Program-made: the position numbers and the translations under genes
Shown: positions 8,708-17,304 of the stretch, one piece after another
Numbering within the stretch: position 1 is the stretch's first letter
Layout of the letters: the number at the start of each line of letters is the position of its first letter
Notes under the pieces: model-generated
Seen by the model: only the letters and a program-made list of their open reading frames with translations
The model's database searches: none
Told to the model about the DNA's origin: nothing
Assembly (NCBI GenBank): GCA_005503055.1
Contig: SCOX01000007.1
Location: forward strand, 1-64,000
Length of the DNA stretch: 64,000 bases
From: Lysobacteraceae bacterium P
Lineage (GTDB): Bacteria > Pseudomonadota > Gammaproteobacteria > Xanthomonadales > Xanthomonadaceae
Direction of reading: 5' to 3'

Positions 8708-10036
8708 ATGCACAAACCCCTCCGCATCCCCGACAAGGCCTACGCGAAGCGGCGCAGGCAGCTCATGCGCATGGCCGGCGACGACGCGATCGCGATCCTG
8801 CCGTCCGCGCCCGAACGCATCCGCAGCCGCGACACCCACTATCCGTATCGCCAGGATTCGGATCTGCTCTATCTGACCGGTTTTCCCGAGCCCGAAGCGG
8901 TGCTGGTGCTGGTGCCCGGTCGCAAGCACGGTGAGGTGATCCTGTTCTGCCGCGAACGCGATCCCGAGCGCGAAGGCTGGGACGGCCCGCGATTCGGGCC
9001 GGAAGGCGCGGTGGAATCGTTCGGTCTCGACGACGCGTACCCGATCACCGACCTCGACGACATCCTGCCCGGCCTGCTCGAAGGCCGCTCGCGCGTGTAC
9101 TACCACTTCGGTCGCGACCAGGAGTTCGACCTCAAGCTGATCGGCTGGCTCAACCGCGTGCGCGCGATGATGCGCCAGGGCGCGCAGCCGCCGCACGAAT
9201 TCCTGGAACTGGGCCATCTGCTCGACGAGTTGCGCCTGTTCAAGGACCGCGACGAACTGCGCCTGATGCAGCGCGCTGCCGACATCAGCGTGCTCGCGCA
9301 CGCGGCGGCGATGCACGCGGCGCGACCGGGCATCCACGAATACCAGCTGCAGGCCGAAGTCGAACGCGTGTTCCGATCGCACGACGCCGACCCGGCGTAC
9401 AGCAGCATCGTCGGCACCGGTGCGAACGCCTGCGTGCTGCACTACCGCGCCAACGCCGCCCAGACGAAGGACGGCGACCTTGTCCTGATCGACGCCGGCG
9501 CCGAGTACCGCGGCTACGCGGCCGACATCACGCGCACCTTCCCGGTCAACGGTCGTTTCACGACGGAGCAGCGCGTCCTGCACGACCTGGTCGGCGACGC
9601 GCAGGCCGCCGCGCTCGCGCAGGCGCGACCGGGCATCGCCTACGAAGCCGGGCATGTCGCCGCGGTGGAAACGCTGACCGAAGGCCTGCTGCGGCTGGGC
9701 CTGCTCAAGGGCCGGCTGGAGAAGAACCTCGCCGACGGGACCTATCGCCGCTTCTATCGGCACAAGACCGGCCACTGGCTCGGCCTGGACGTGCACGACG
9801 TGGGCGAATACCGCTTCGACGGCGAATCGCGCCTGCTCGAACCGGGAATGGTGTTCACGATCGAGCCGGGCCTGTATGTGTCGCCCGACGACACCACGGT
9901 CGATGCGAAATGGCGCGGGATCGGCATTCGCACCGAAGACGACGTGCTGGTCACCCGTGATGAGCCGCAGGTGCTCACCGACGAGCTCGCACGTAGCGCC
10001 GATGAGATCGAGGCGCTGATGGCTGCGCGCGCCTGA
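8708..10036 (+). CDS. pepP: Xaa-Pro aminopeptidase (M24B)
   Basis: PepP removes N-terminal residues preceding proline using a dinuclear manganese centre. The 442-residue protein matches E. coli PepP in length. It has an N-terminal creatinase-like domain (YPYRQDSDLLYLTGFPEPEA) and a C-terminal pita-bread domain. All five metal ligands can be placed: two Asp in LIDAGAEYRGYAADITRTF, His in KTGHWLGLDVHD, Glu in EPGMVFTIEPG and Glu in IRTEDDV. ATG at 8708 is used because homology (MHKPLRIPDKAYAKRR) starts there; no Shine-Dalgarno sequence is visible, since the inverted repeat abuts the start. UbiH, which follows pepP in E. coli, is absent here. Confidence 0.95.
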   Translation: MHKPLRIPDKAYAKRRRQLMRMAGDDAIAILPSAPERIRSRDTHYPYRQDSDLLYLTGFPEPEAVLVLVPGRKHGEVILFCRERDPEREGWDGPRFGPEGAVESFGLDDAYPITDLDDILPGLLEGRSRVYYHFGRDQEFDLKLIGWLNRVRAMMRQGAQPPHEFLELGHLLDELRLFKDRDELRLMQRAADISVLAHAAAMHAARPGIHEYQLQAEVERVFRSHDADPAYSSIVGTGANACVLHYRANAAQTKDGDLVLIDAGAEYRGYAADITRTFPVNGRFTTEQRVLHDLVGDAQAAALAQARPGIAYEAGHVAAVETLTEGLLRLGLLKGRLEKNLADGTYRRFYRHKTGHWLGLDVHDVGEYRFDGESRLLEPGMVFTIEPGLYVSPDDTTVDAKWRGIGIRTEDDVLVTRDEPQVLTDELARSADEIEALMAARA

Positions 10037-10040
10037 GTCG

Positions 10041-10445
10041 TCAGGTCTTCGCCAGACCGTGCCCGCCGACCGGCGCGGTCTGGACGTAATCGCCGAAGCC
10101 GGCGATGAGCGGTTTGGCCTTGGCGATCGCCGCCTGCACCGCCGGCAGCGACAGCGATGCCTTGTGGCTGGCTTCGCTGTCCCAGACTTCGGTGATCCAG
10201 ATCGCGTCTTCGTTGGCCGTGTCGCGCGCGACGACATAGCTCAGACAGCCGGGCATCTCGCCGATGCTTTCGAGCAGGATGGCGATCAGCGCGTCGCGCT
10301 GTCCGGGCGTGGCGATCATCCGTCCGATCAGTCCGTGCATGGACGCGGTCTCCGTTGACGAGGTTTGCGCGACGGCGGCGGGCAGCGCAAGGGCGATCGC
10401 GCCGCAGGCCGCGGTGGCGATGAAATGGCGGCGGTCGATCGGCAT
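10041..10445 (-). CDS. Tat-exported putative quinol monooxygenase (ABM fold)
   Basis: The 134-residue product begins with a twin-arginine-type leader (DRRHFIATAACG, then a hydrophobic stretch ending AAVAQ), so it is probably exported folded. The mature part is a single antibiotic-biosynthesis-monooxygenase domain like YgiN: MHGLIGRMIATPGQRDALIAIL, MPGCLSYVVARD and ITEVWDSEASHKASL. ABM proteins are small dimeric ferredoxin-like folds, some of which oxidise quinols. ATG at 10445 is preferred over a longer frame because it places the RR leader at the very N-terminus. It converges on pepP, with four bases between the stops. The substrate is unknown. Confidence 0.85.
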   Translation of the reverse strand: MPIDRRHFIATAACGAIALALPAAVAQTSSTETASMHGLIGRMIATPGQRDALIAILLESIGEMPGCLSYVVARDTANEDAIWITEVWDSEASHKASLSLPAVQAAIAKAKPLIAGFGDYVQTAPVGGHGLAKT

Positions 10446-10575
10446 GGCGTCGTCCGGCAACTCACGAGTCGCCGATGCTAGCGCGGGGCCCGTGAAGCGA
10501 TTCATCGCCTTCCATGGCCCCGCGTCTTGGGCGTCGGGTCGCCCGGCCCGGCCATCCGTGGCCGGGCGTTCGCAG

Positions 10576-11892
10576 TCAGACGGCGAACCCTTCGCGGGTC
10601 AGGTTCAGCGGCGCGTCGTCGGTGCAGGCCACGTCGTCTTCGATGCGGATGCCGCCGAAGGGCTTGAACGCCTCCACGCGCGCCCAGTCGACGCTGTCGC
10701 CATGGCCGTTCTTCTTCACCTCGTCCAGCAGCATGTCGATGAAGTACAGGCCCGGCTCGATCGTCACCACCATGCCGGGCTCCAGCACTCGCGTCAGGCG
10801 CAGGTACGGATGGCCGTCCGGCTTGGCGATGGTGCCGCCCTCGTCGTTGGCGGCGAAGCCGGCGACGTCGTGAACCTGCAGGCCGATGCCGTGGCCGATG
10901 CCGTGCGGGAAGAACGCGCTGCTGACGCCGGTGGCGACGGCAGCCTCGGCCGAGACGTTGATGACGCCGAAGTCCTTCAGCACGCCGGCCAGCGCGAAGT
11001 GCGCATCGAGGTGGATCTGTTTGTAGTCGATCCCGGCGCGCACCTGGTCGCACATCTTCAGCTGCGCCGCGTCGACGGCATCGATCATCGCCTGGAACTC
11101 GCTGCCGGCATCGTGCGCATACGTGCGCGTGATGTCGCACGCGTAACCGTGGTGCGCGGCGCCCGCATCGATGAGGAAGCTGCGCGCGTGCTGCGGCGCG
11201 ACCAGGTCGCGGTCGGTGTAGTGGAGCACCGCGCCGTGTTCGTTGAGCGCGATGATGTTGCTGTACGGCAGGTCGTTCGCGTCCTGTCCGGCGGCCTGGC
11301 AGTAGACCAGGTGGATGCCGAATTCGCTGGCCCCGGCGCGGAAGGCGCGCTCGGCGGCGCGATGCGCGCGCACGCCGCGACGCGTGGCCTCGCGCATCAT
11401 CTCGATTTCGTAGGGCGTTTTGAACGCGCGCTGGTATTCCAGGTAGTTGACCACCGGCGCCGCATTGTTCGGCACGTAGGCGCCGACCGCGCTGAGCGCC
11501 TCACCCAGGATCGCGCAGCGCGCCGGGTTGGCCGGCAGGTGCTGCTGCGCTTCGTCCGGCGTGCGGATGACGACGATGTCGAAATGTTCGACCCAGTAGC
11601 CGCTCGGTGCCGACGGCACGACGTGCCAGTAGTCGAAGGGCTGCAGGAAAATCAGCTTGGGCTTCTGCCCCGGCGTGACGACCAGCCAGCTGCCGGGCGC
11701 GCGCGTCAGTGGCAGCCAGGCCTTGAACTGCGGGTTCACCGCATACGGGTAATCGCGATCGTCGAACACCTGGTAGTGCGAGGTGCCGCTGGGCACGACG
11801 AGGTGGTCGAATCCACCGCGGGCCAGGGCCTGCTCGGTACGGCGGAGCAGTTCGGAAAGGTGGGACGGGTACAGCGCGTCGACAGTGCTCAT
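10576..11892 (-). CDS. pepQ: Xaa-Pro dipeptidase (M24B)
   Basis: PepQ hydrolyses Xaa-Pro dipeptides in the cytosol, complementing PepP encoded 540 bp away. The protein has 438 residues, close to E. coli PepQ (443). Metal ligands are visible in FLIDAGAAHHGYACDITRTY (two Asp), PHGIGHGIGLQVHD (His), EPGMVVTIEPGLYF (Glu) and GIRIEDDVACTD (Glu). The N-terminal domain with SGTSHYQVFDDRDYPYAVNPQFK is typical of PepQ rather than PepP, and separates the two enzymes. The gene stands alone between the ABM gene and the PilZ/DUF1631 pair; no promoter was evident to me. Confidence 0.94.
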   Translation of the reverse strand: MSTVDALYPSHLSELLRRTEQALARGGFDHLVVPSGTSHYQVFDDRDYPYAVNPQFKAWLPLTRAPGSWLVVTPGQKPKLIFLQPFDYWHVVPSAPSGYWVEHFDIVVIRTPDEAQQHLPANPARCAILGEALSAVGAYVPNNAAPVVNYLEYQRAFKTPYEIEMMREATRRGVRAHRAAERAFRAGASEFGIHLVYCQAAGQDANDLPYSNIIALNEHGAVLHYTDRDLVAPQHARSFLIDAGAAHHGYACDITRTYAHDAGSEFQAMIDAVDAAQLKMCDQVRAGIDYKQIHLDAHFALAGVLKDFGVINVSAEAAVATGVSSAFFPHGIGHGIGLQVHDVAGFAANDEGGTIAKPDGHPYLRLTRVLEPGMVVTIEPGLYFIDMLLDEVKKNGHGDSVDWARVEAFKPFGGIRIEDDVACTDDAPLNLTREGFAV

Positions 11893-11993
11893 TCGAATGC
11901 GATCAGGGGAGTGCGGTCAGGACGGGGTGTCCCCGCCTATTCTGCCGCAAAGCCGCGCGCGCCAGTTTGCGCGTGCGGTGCGCCCGCCTGGGT

Positions 11994-12359
11994 TCAGATC
12001 GGCCGGCCGTGGCCGGATTCGAGCCAATGCCGCAATTGCTGCAGCTCGCTTTCGAGCATGGTGATGAAGCGGAAGCCGGACCACGTCTGCCCCGGCGTGC
12101 TGGTGTCGTCCTGCCACAGCAGGTGGGCACCGACCTCGATGGGCGCGCTGTTGGAATAACCGTTCTGGTGCGGCGCGCCGCGCAGATTGAAGCGCAGCTG
12201 GTACAAGCCGTCCTCCACCAGCGGCATGGTGGAGATCAGCAGCATGCCGGTTTCCGACAGGTTGCTGAGTTGGCCGATCACGGTGTCGGTCATGGTGTCG
12301 ACCACCTGGACCGGGTCCTGGATCGCGCGGCGACGGGCGCGGCGGAATTCTTCCATCAT
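11994..12359 (-). CDS. PilZ domain protein
   Basis: A 121-residue single PilZ domain. The c-di-GMP-binding signature is intact: an arginine cluster RRARRR at residues 6-11 and NLSETG (N-x-S-x-x-G) at residues 33-38, so ligand binding is expected. The ATG at 12359 overlaps the DUF1631 stop as ATGA; the longer in-frame extension lies inside that gene and is not homologous. Translational coupling implies the two products work together. The c-di-GMP source could be any GGDEF protein, including the one at 3380-7945. The downstream process controlled is unknown. Confidence 0.9.
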   Translation of the reverse strand: MMEEFRRARRRAIQDPVQVVDTMTDTVIGQLSNLSETGMLLISTMPLVEDGLYQLRFNLRGAPHQNGYSNSAPIEVGAHLLWQDDTSTPGQTWSGFRFITMLESELQQLRHWLESGHGRPI

Positions 12360-14599
12360 GCGTGGGCCTCGGAAGGATTGTTGTGCCCCACCAGCTGGCC
12401 CAGCGCGCCCATCACGGCGCTCCAGGCGCGATCCACCAGCCGGCTCTTTTCTTCGGTGACGATGCGCGCGTGGCCGGCGGACATCTGCCGCGCCAGGCTG
12501 TCCAGCGACTGCTCGGCCACGCGCTGGCCGCGCTGGTTCACGAACAGCGCGTTGTCGGTGACCGGGCTGAACCACGACAGGCGACGCCGCACGACTTCGG
12601 CCGTCTCGCCGATATCGAACTCGAACCACGTGCCAAACGGCAGCGTGCGCAGGTGGCGCCAGCATTCCTGCTCCTTGGACGAGCGCTCGGGCGCGGATGG
12701 CGCCGGTGCTTCCTCGGTACCCAGGCGCGTGCGCGCCTTGAGCTTGAGCGCCAGTTCCGTGCGGGAAGCCGCGTCGTCGTTGGCGGCCGCGCCGGTGACG
12801 AGCTGGCGCGAAATCGCCCCGGCATCCTCGGTGTGGTAGCCGACCTGGGTGAGCGCGGCCTCGATGTCCTCGCCCAGTGCACCGGATACCTGGCCGCGCG
12901 GCTCGGCCGCATTGGCGGCGACGATCTCGCGTGTCGCGGCCAACTGGCGTTGCCAGTCCTCCGAATCCTCACCGCTGCGCAGCAGCGTCAGGGTGAGCAC
13001 ATCGGTCCAGGCCTGGCTCAGCAGCGTCTGGACGAAGCGCGGCAGCTTCTGGTCGTTGACGATGGCCTGGATCGCTTCGCCGGCCTGGCGCTTGGCCAGC
13101 ACCAGCTTTTCCTTGCCGCGCGCCGCTTCGACGTGGCGACGCTCGGCGACCTCGGCCTTGCGCGCCATGCCGCGCAGGTGTTCCTGCAACTGGCGATTCG
13201 CGTTCTCGAACACGCCGGTGTCGCCGTCGTAGTTCTCCACGACGTGGTCGACCGCACGGCGCAACTGGTCGTTGAGCTGCGGGTCGTTCTCTTCCTTCGG
13301 CAGCCAGTGCGCGCCGGCTTCGGCGACGGCGTTGAGGAGCTGGCGCGCCGGGTGTTCGTTGCGGACGAAGAACCCGCGGTCCTGCAACGCCAGTCGTACC
13401 AGCGGTACCTGCAGGCGATTGAGCAGGGTCGAAACGGCCGCGTCGGAACGCAGTTCGCGGCCGATCTCGTTGTAGAACAGATCCAGCAGTTCGAATGCGT
13501 CGCTGTCGTCGCGCGAGAGGAACGCTGCCTCGCCCCGTTGCTGGCGCGCCTGTGCGAGCAGCGTCTGCCGCACGTCGGTGAGGTTGCGCGGCGGGCTCTG
13601 GTGCAGCGGGACGTCCTGCAACGCCGCCAGTGCGTTGGCGAGTTCGTCCCGGGTCAGCGTCGGCCGCGGCGCGCCGGTGTCCGCATCGGGCCGCAGCTTG
13701 CCCACCAGGTCGCGCCGGGCGGCAAGCAGGTGCTGCAGCAGGTTGAAGGCTTCGTCTTCCAGCGCCGCGCTGGGGTGGCCGTCGTGGTCCTGCCCGGGCC
13801 AGGCGGTCATCGGCCGTTGGCGTTCGGATGTCTCGTCGGCGGCATCGGCGGTGCGGCGCGGGGTGTCCTGGCGCTGCGGCGACCGCGGCCGTACCGGGAC
13901 GAACGACAGGCTCGGCAGCACGTTCTCGCGCGCGAGCAGGGCGTTCATCGTTTCGACGAGTTGCGCGTAGCCGGTCATGACCTGATGGTCGAAGACCTTG
14001 TACAGATGCAGCCGCGCTTCGGCGCTGATCTGCAACTCGTGCACCGCCTCGGACAGGATGCGTCCCAACGCGTAGGGCCCGATCGGCAGGCGCTCGGCGT
14101 CGAACGCCGGTTGCCCCGCCAGCACGCCGAAGCGTTGCCCCAGCAGCAGCAGTGGCAGGCCGGCACGGGATTCCTGCCGCGCGGCGATGGTGCGCAGCAG
14201 ATTGGTCTCGTCGACCTCGCCGTGCTCGATCAGGCGCAGGTCGCGGAAGGCCGGCACGGCGCCGTCGCCTTCCACTGGCGCGGCGGCCGGGTCGCGGATG
14301 GTGGTCAGCTCGCTTTCGACCAGCGCCAGGAAGCGCGGCACCAGGTCGGCGCGATTGAGGCGCGTGGTGCGCAGGGTTTCCAGATGCCCGGCCTGCTGCG
14401 CGGGATTGCGCGCCAGGTCGGCATGCTTGAAGAGTTGCTGTTCGAACTCGCCCAGCATCATCTCGAGCTGGCGGGACATTTCGTCCGAAACCAGCGCGTA
14501 AAGATGTTCGAGCACACGGCGCACGCGTTTGGGCAATGCAGCCGAAGCCAGGGTAGGGCGAGGGATCGAACTGCCAAGAGGTTCGAAGGTTGCGGACAT
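12356..14599 (-). CDS. DUF1631 family protein
   Basis: This 747-residue cytosolic protein belongs to DUF1631, a family of large, mostly helical proteins common in xanthomonads and some pseudomonads. No catalytic motif, signal peptide or membrane helix is visible. The composition is rich in charged helices (for example RRHVEAARGKEKLVLAKRQAGEAIQ) with a low-complexity segment near residues 245-275. The C-terminal region (PFGTWFEFDIGETAEVVRRR and following) resembles the most conserved part of the family as I remember it. It is translationally coupled to the PilZ gene. Older database labels such as thymidine phosphorylase are not supported by sequence. Confidence 0.85.
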   Translation of the reverse strand: MSATFEPLGSSIPRPTLASAALPKRVRRVLEHLYALVSDEMSRQLEMMLGEFEQQLFKHADLARNPAQQAGHLETLRTTRLNRADLVPRFLALVESELTTIRDPAAAPVEGDGAVPAFRDLRLIEHGEVDETNLLRTIAARQESRAGLPLLLLGQRFGVLAGQPAFDAERLPIGPYALGRILSEAVHELQISAEARLHLYKVFDHQVMTGYAQLVETMNALLARENVLPSLSFVPVRPRSPQRQDTPRRTADAADETSERQRPMTAWPGQDHDGHPSAALEDEAFNLLQHLLAARRDLVGKLRPDADTGAPRPTLTRDELANALAALQDVPLHQSPPRNLTDVRQTLLAQARQQRGEAAFLSRDDSDAFELLDLFYNEIGRELRSDAAVSTLLNRLQVPLVRLALQDRGFFVRNEHPARQLLNAVAEAGAHWLPKEENDPQLNDQLRRAVDHVVENYDGDTGVFENANRQLQEHLRGMARKAEVAERRHVEAARGKEKLVLAKRQAGEAIQAIVNDQKLPRFVQTLLSQAWTDVLTLTLLRSGEDSEDWQRQLAATREIVAANAAEPRGQVSGALGEDIEAALTQVGYHTEDAGAISRQLVTGAAANDDAASRTELALKLKARTRLGTEEAPAPSAPERSSKEQECWRHLRTLPFGTWFEFDIGETAEVVRRRLSWFSPVTDNALFVNQRGQRVAEQSLDSLARQMSAGHARIVTEEKSRLVDRAWSAVMGALGQLVGHNNPSEAHA

Positions 14600-14742
14600 T
14601 CGGGATCACCGTGTCGATCGGGACGATCATGCATCGGCCCATCGTGCCCCGCCAGCCTTGTCGCTCAGGCGGTCCCTCAGGGGGCGACCACTCGTTGAAA
14701 CGGGGCGCCACCTAAACAGCGGCCAGCGCGCATCGCCGATTC

Positions 14743-14761
14743 GGTTTGTCCCGAGGACAAA
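14743..14761 (-). terminator. Hairpin downstream of hemW
   Basis: A perfect 8-bp inverted repeat, GTTTGTCC-CGA-GGACAAAC, lies seven bases beyond the hemW stop. It may end the rph-hemW operon. There is no T-run, so an intrinsic terminator is only possible, not certain. Confidence 0.45.
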
Positions 14762-14767
14762 CGAAGC

Positions 14768-15973
14768 TCAGACGACGGTATAGCCCGCGACTTCATGCGC
14801 GTTCGCGCCTTCGGACGCCTCGCCCAGGAACAGCTCGATGACGTCGTTGGTGAAGCGCCGGCCCAGCTCGGTCGGCCGCACGCGGTCGCCGTCGATCGCC
14901 AGCCAGTCCTGTGCCACCGCAGCATCGAGTTGCGCGGAAATGGTCGCGCGCGCCAATCCGGTACGCGCTTCGAACGCGTCCAGCGAGAACCCGTCCACCA
15001 GCCGCAATGCGTTGAGCATGTACTCGAACGGACGTCGTGCCGGGGCGATGCGGTCGTCGCCGCCAATCGCCTCGGCGCGCCCGGCCCCGACGAGGTACTG
15101 GGTGGGGTGCTTCACCTTCCAGCGGCGCAGGATGTCCTGCTCGGCGCCCAGCGTGATCTTGGCGTGTGCGCCGGCGCCAATGCCCAGGTAATCGCCGTAT
15201 TGCCAGTAGTTGAGGTTGTGCAGGCACTGCCGGCCGGGCTGCGCGTAGGCGCTGACCTCGTACTGTCCATAGCCGACGGAGGCGAGCATGGACTGGCAGT
15301 GCTCCTGCATGTCCCAACTGCTGTCATCGTCGGGAATGTCGCGCGGGGGGCGTGCGGCGAAGACGGTGTTGGGCTCCAGCGTCAGCTGGTAGTGGCTGAC
15401 GTGGGTGGGCTGCAGGGCGAAGGCGCGTTCCAGGTCGTGCTCGGCCATCGCCAGCGTCTGCCCGGGCAGGGCATACATCAGGTCGAGATTGAAATTGTCG
15501 AAGCCGGCGTCCTGCGCCAGCTTCACCGCGGCTTCGGCCTCGGCGCTGTCGTGGATGCGGCCCAGGCGCCTGAGGCTCTCGTCGTCGAAGCTCTGGATGC
15601 CGAAGCTCAACCGGTTCACGCCCGCGGCGCGGTACAGCTCGAAGCGGCCGTGCTCGGCGGTGCCGGGGTTGGTCTCCAGCGTGATCTCGCAAGCGGGCGC
15701 GAAGCGCAGCCGGCTGCTCGCGCCCTGCAGGAACCGGTCGATGTGCTCCGGCGGGAAGAGGCTGGGCGTGCCGCCGCCGAAGAACACCGAATGCACGGTG
15801 CGGCCCCACACCAGCGGCAGGTCGAAATCCAGGTCGGCCAGCAGGGCGTCCACGTAGGCGTCGAACGGCAGCGCGCCGCGTCCTTCGTGCGAATTGAAGT
15901 CGCAATACGGACACTTGCGCACGCACCAGGGCAGGTGGACGTAGAGCGATAGGGGAGGCGTGGTGAGCGGCAC
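14768..15973 (-). CDS. hemW: Radical SAM heme chaperone HemW
   Basis: HemW binds heme and a [4Fe-4S] cluster and delivers heme to respiratory proteins; it was formerly annotated as oxygen-independent coproporphyrinogen oxidase. The 401-residue protein begins SLYVHLPWCVRKCPYCDFNSH, with the CxxxCxxC radical-SAM cluster motif at about residues 17-24. GGGTPSLFPPEH and ETNPGT follow, with a HemN C-terminal domain beyond residue 300. It lacks the extra cysteine of true HemN (C-x-C after the triad). The start is a GTG at 15973, 24 bp after the preceding gene, ending the rph-VOC-rdgB-ABM-hemW operon. The rdgB-hemW linkage is widespread. Confidence 0.94.
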   Translation of the reverse strand: MPLTTPPLSLYVHLPWCVRKCPYCDFNSHEGRGALPFDAYVDALLADLDFDLPLVWGRTVHSVFFGGGTPSLFPPEHIDRFLQGASSRLRFAPACEITLETNPGTAEHGRFELYRAAGVNRLSFGIQSFDDESLRRLGRIHDSAEAEAAVKLAQDAGFDNFNLDLMYALPGQTLAMAEHDLERAFALQPTHVSHYQLTLEPNTVFAARPPRDIPDDDSSWDMQEHCQSMLASVGYGQYEVSAYAQPGRQCLHNLNYWQYGDYLGIGAGAHAKITLGAEQDILRRWKVKHPTQYLVGAGRAEAIGGDDRIAPARRPFEYMLNALRLVDGFSLDAFEARTGLARATISAQLDAAVAQDWLAIDGDRVRPTELGRRFTNDVIELFLGEASEGANAHEVAGYTVV

Positions 15974-15997
15974 GGTGGGCGTTCGCAGTGCGAGGTG

Positions 15998-16294
15998 TCA
16001 GGCGTCGTCGGCGGTGAACTGGCCGAGCGGGCGTTCGTGGAGCGTCAGGGCATCGCCCAGCGCATCGAGTTCGGTGTAGCGCGGCGGCAGGTTGGCGCGG
16101 AACTCAGTGTAGTCCTGGGCGCGGAGCCAGCGGTCGAGCGTGAGGTAGCGGCCGTCGCCGCGCAGCAGTTCGGTGCGCAGATACCCCGGGAACCCGCGGA
16201 ACAGCGCCGCCCAGGGGCCGTCCGCGCCGTACATGGCCTCGAACTCGGCTTCGGTGCCCGGACGCACTTCGTACTCCCAGACGACGACGAACAC
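15998..16294 (-). CDS. Small ABM-like (dimeric alpha-beta barrel) protein
   Basis: A 98-residue protein with a ferredoxin-like ABM pattern: FVVVWEYEVRPGTEAEFEAMYG, PWAALFRGFPGYLRTELLRG and YLTLDRWLRAQDYTEFR. Such domains form dimeric alpha-beta barrels and are often small oxygenases or sensors. The GTG at 16294 is taken as start because the family pattern begins there and it lies five bases after the rdgB stop; longer frames run inside rdgB. Its position between rdgB and hemW suggests co-expression. The substrate is unknown. Confidence 0.8.
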   Translation of the reverse strand: MFVVVWEYEVRPGTEAEFEAMYGADGPWAALFRGFPGYLRTELLRGDGRYLTLDRWLRAQDYTEFRANLPPRYTELDALGDALTLHERPLGQFTADDA

Positions 16295-16299
16295 GTCCG

Positions 16300-16908
16300 C
16301 TACCGCGCCGTGTCCAGCAGTTGCCGCCGCAGCGCAGCCAAGGCCAGTCCGCGATGGCTGATGCGGTTCTTCAGTCCCGGATCCAGCTGCGCCGCCGACA
16401 GGCCCTGCTCCGGATCGAGGAACACCGGGTCGTAGCCGAAACCGCCATCGCCGCGCCGCTCGTGCAGCACGCGTCCTCGCCAGATCCCTTCGGCGATCAG
16501 CGGCTGCGGATCCTCGGCATGGCGCAGCAGCACGATCACCGCATAGAAATGCGCCGTGCGCTGCGCATCGGGCACCTCGCGCAGCGCGTGCAGGAGCTTG
16601 TCGATATTCGCTTCCGCGTTGCCGTGCTCGCCGGCATAGCGCGCCGAATACAAACCCGGCGCGCCGCCCAGTGCATCCACGCACAGGCCCGAATCGTCGC
16701 CCAGCGCCGGTAGGCCCGTCTCGCGCGCGGCCTTGCGCGCCTTGAGCAACGCGTTCTCGACGAACGTCACCCCGGTTTCGTCCGCGTCACCGACGCCCAA
16801 CTCGCCCTGCGTGACGATGTCGATGCCGCTGTCGCCGAGCAGCTCGCGGATCTCCACCAGCTTGCCGCGATTGCTGCTGGCGATGACCCAGCGTTCGCCC
16901 GTGCTCAT
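16300..16908 (-). CDS. rdgB: XTP/dITP pyrophosphatase (RdgB/HAM1)
   Basis: This house-cleaning enzyme hydrolyses dITP and XTP to monophosphates, preventing incorporation of deaminated purines. The 202-residue protein has all family landmarks: SSNRGKLVEIREL at the N-terminus, LGDDSGLCVDALGGAPGLYSARYAG in the middle, GFGYDPVFL and finally SHRGLALAALR. The ATG overlaps the stop of the upstream VOC gene (ATGA). The rph-rdgB-hemW association is conserved in many proteobacteria. Confidence 0.96.
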   Translation of the reverse strand: MSTGERWVIASSNRGKLVEIRELLGDSGIDIVTQGELGVGDADETGVTFVENALLKARKAARETGLPALGDDSGLCVDALGGAPGLYSARYAGEHGNAEANIDKLLHALREVPDAQRTAHFYAVIVLLRHAEDPQPLIAEGIWRGRVLHERRGDGGFGYDPVFLDPEQGLSAAQLDPGLKNRISHRGLALAALRRQLLDTAR

Positions 16909-17294
16909 GCCGCAGGCTCCAGCAGGTCCCAGCGATTGCCGTACAGATCTTCGAACACCGCGACGATGCCGTATGGCTCGTGGCGCGGCGTTTCCAGGAA
17001 CCGCACGCCGGCGGCGAGCATCGCCGCGTGGTCGCGCGCGAAGTCGTCGGTGTGCAGGAAGAAACCCACGCGGCCGCCGGTCTGGTTGCCGATGCTCGCG
17101 CGTTGCGCATCGCCATCGGCCTGCGCGAGCAGCAGCGCCGTTTGCGTGCCGGGCGGCGCCACGCGCACCCAGCGCTTGCCGCCGCCCAGGTCCGTGTCGT
17201 CCAGCAGTTCGAAGCGCAGCGCACCGGTGTAGAAGGCGATCGCTTCGTCGTAATCGTCCACGACGAGCGTGACAGTGGCGATGAAACGCTTCAT
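16905..17294 (-). CDS. VOC (glyoxalase/bleomycin-resistance fold) family protein
   Basis: The 129-residue product is a single VOC domain: MKRFIATVTLVVDDYDEAIAFY at the start, then GGGKRWVRVAPPG, GRVGFFLHTDDF and VFEDLYGNRWDLLEP. The final Glu-containing strand and early strand residues typical of metal coordination in the family are present, but the substrate cannot be read from sequence. The start at 17294 is chosen over a 10-codon extension because VOC homology begins there; it is 10 bp after the rph stop. The gene is coupled to rdgB. A detoxification role is family-based guesswork. Confidence 0.88.
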   Translation of the reverse strand: MKRFIATVTLVVDDYDEAIAFYTGALRFELLDDTDLGGGKRWVRVAPPGTQTALLLAQADGDAQRASIGNQTGGRVGFFLHTDDFARDHAAMLAAGVRFLETPRHEPYGIVAVFEDLYGNRWDLLEPAA

Positions 17295-17304
17295 GGACGT
17301 GGAC

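Noticed and set aside
12362-14698. 778-codon plus-strand open frame opposite the DUF1631 gene
   Set aside because: Shadow composition, and the minus-strand frame is coupled to PilZ and matches a known family.
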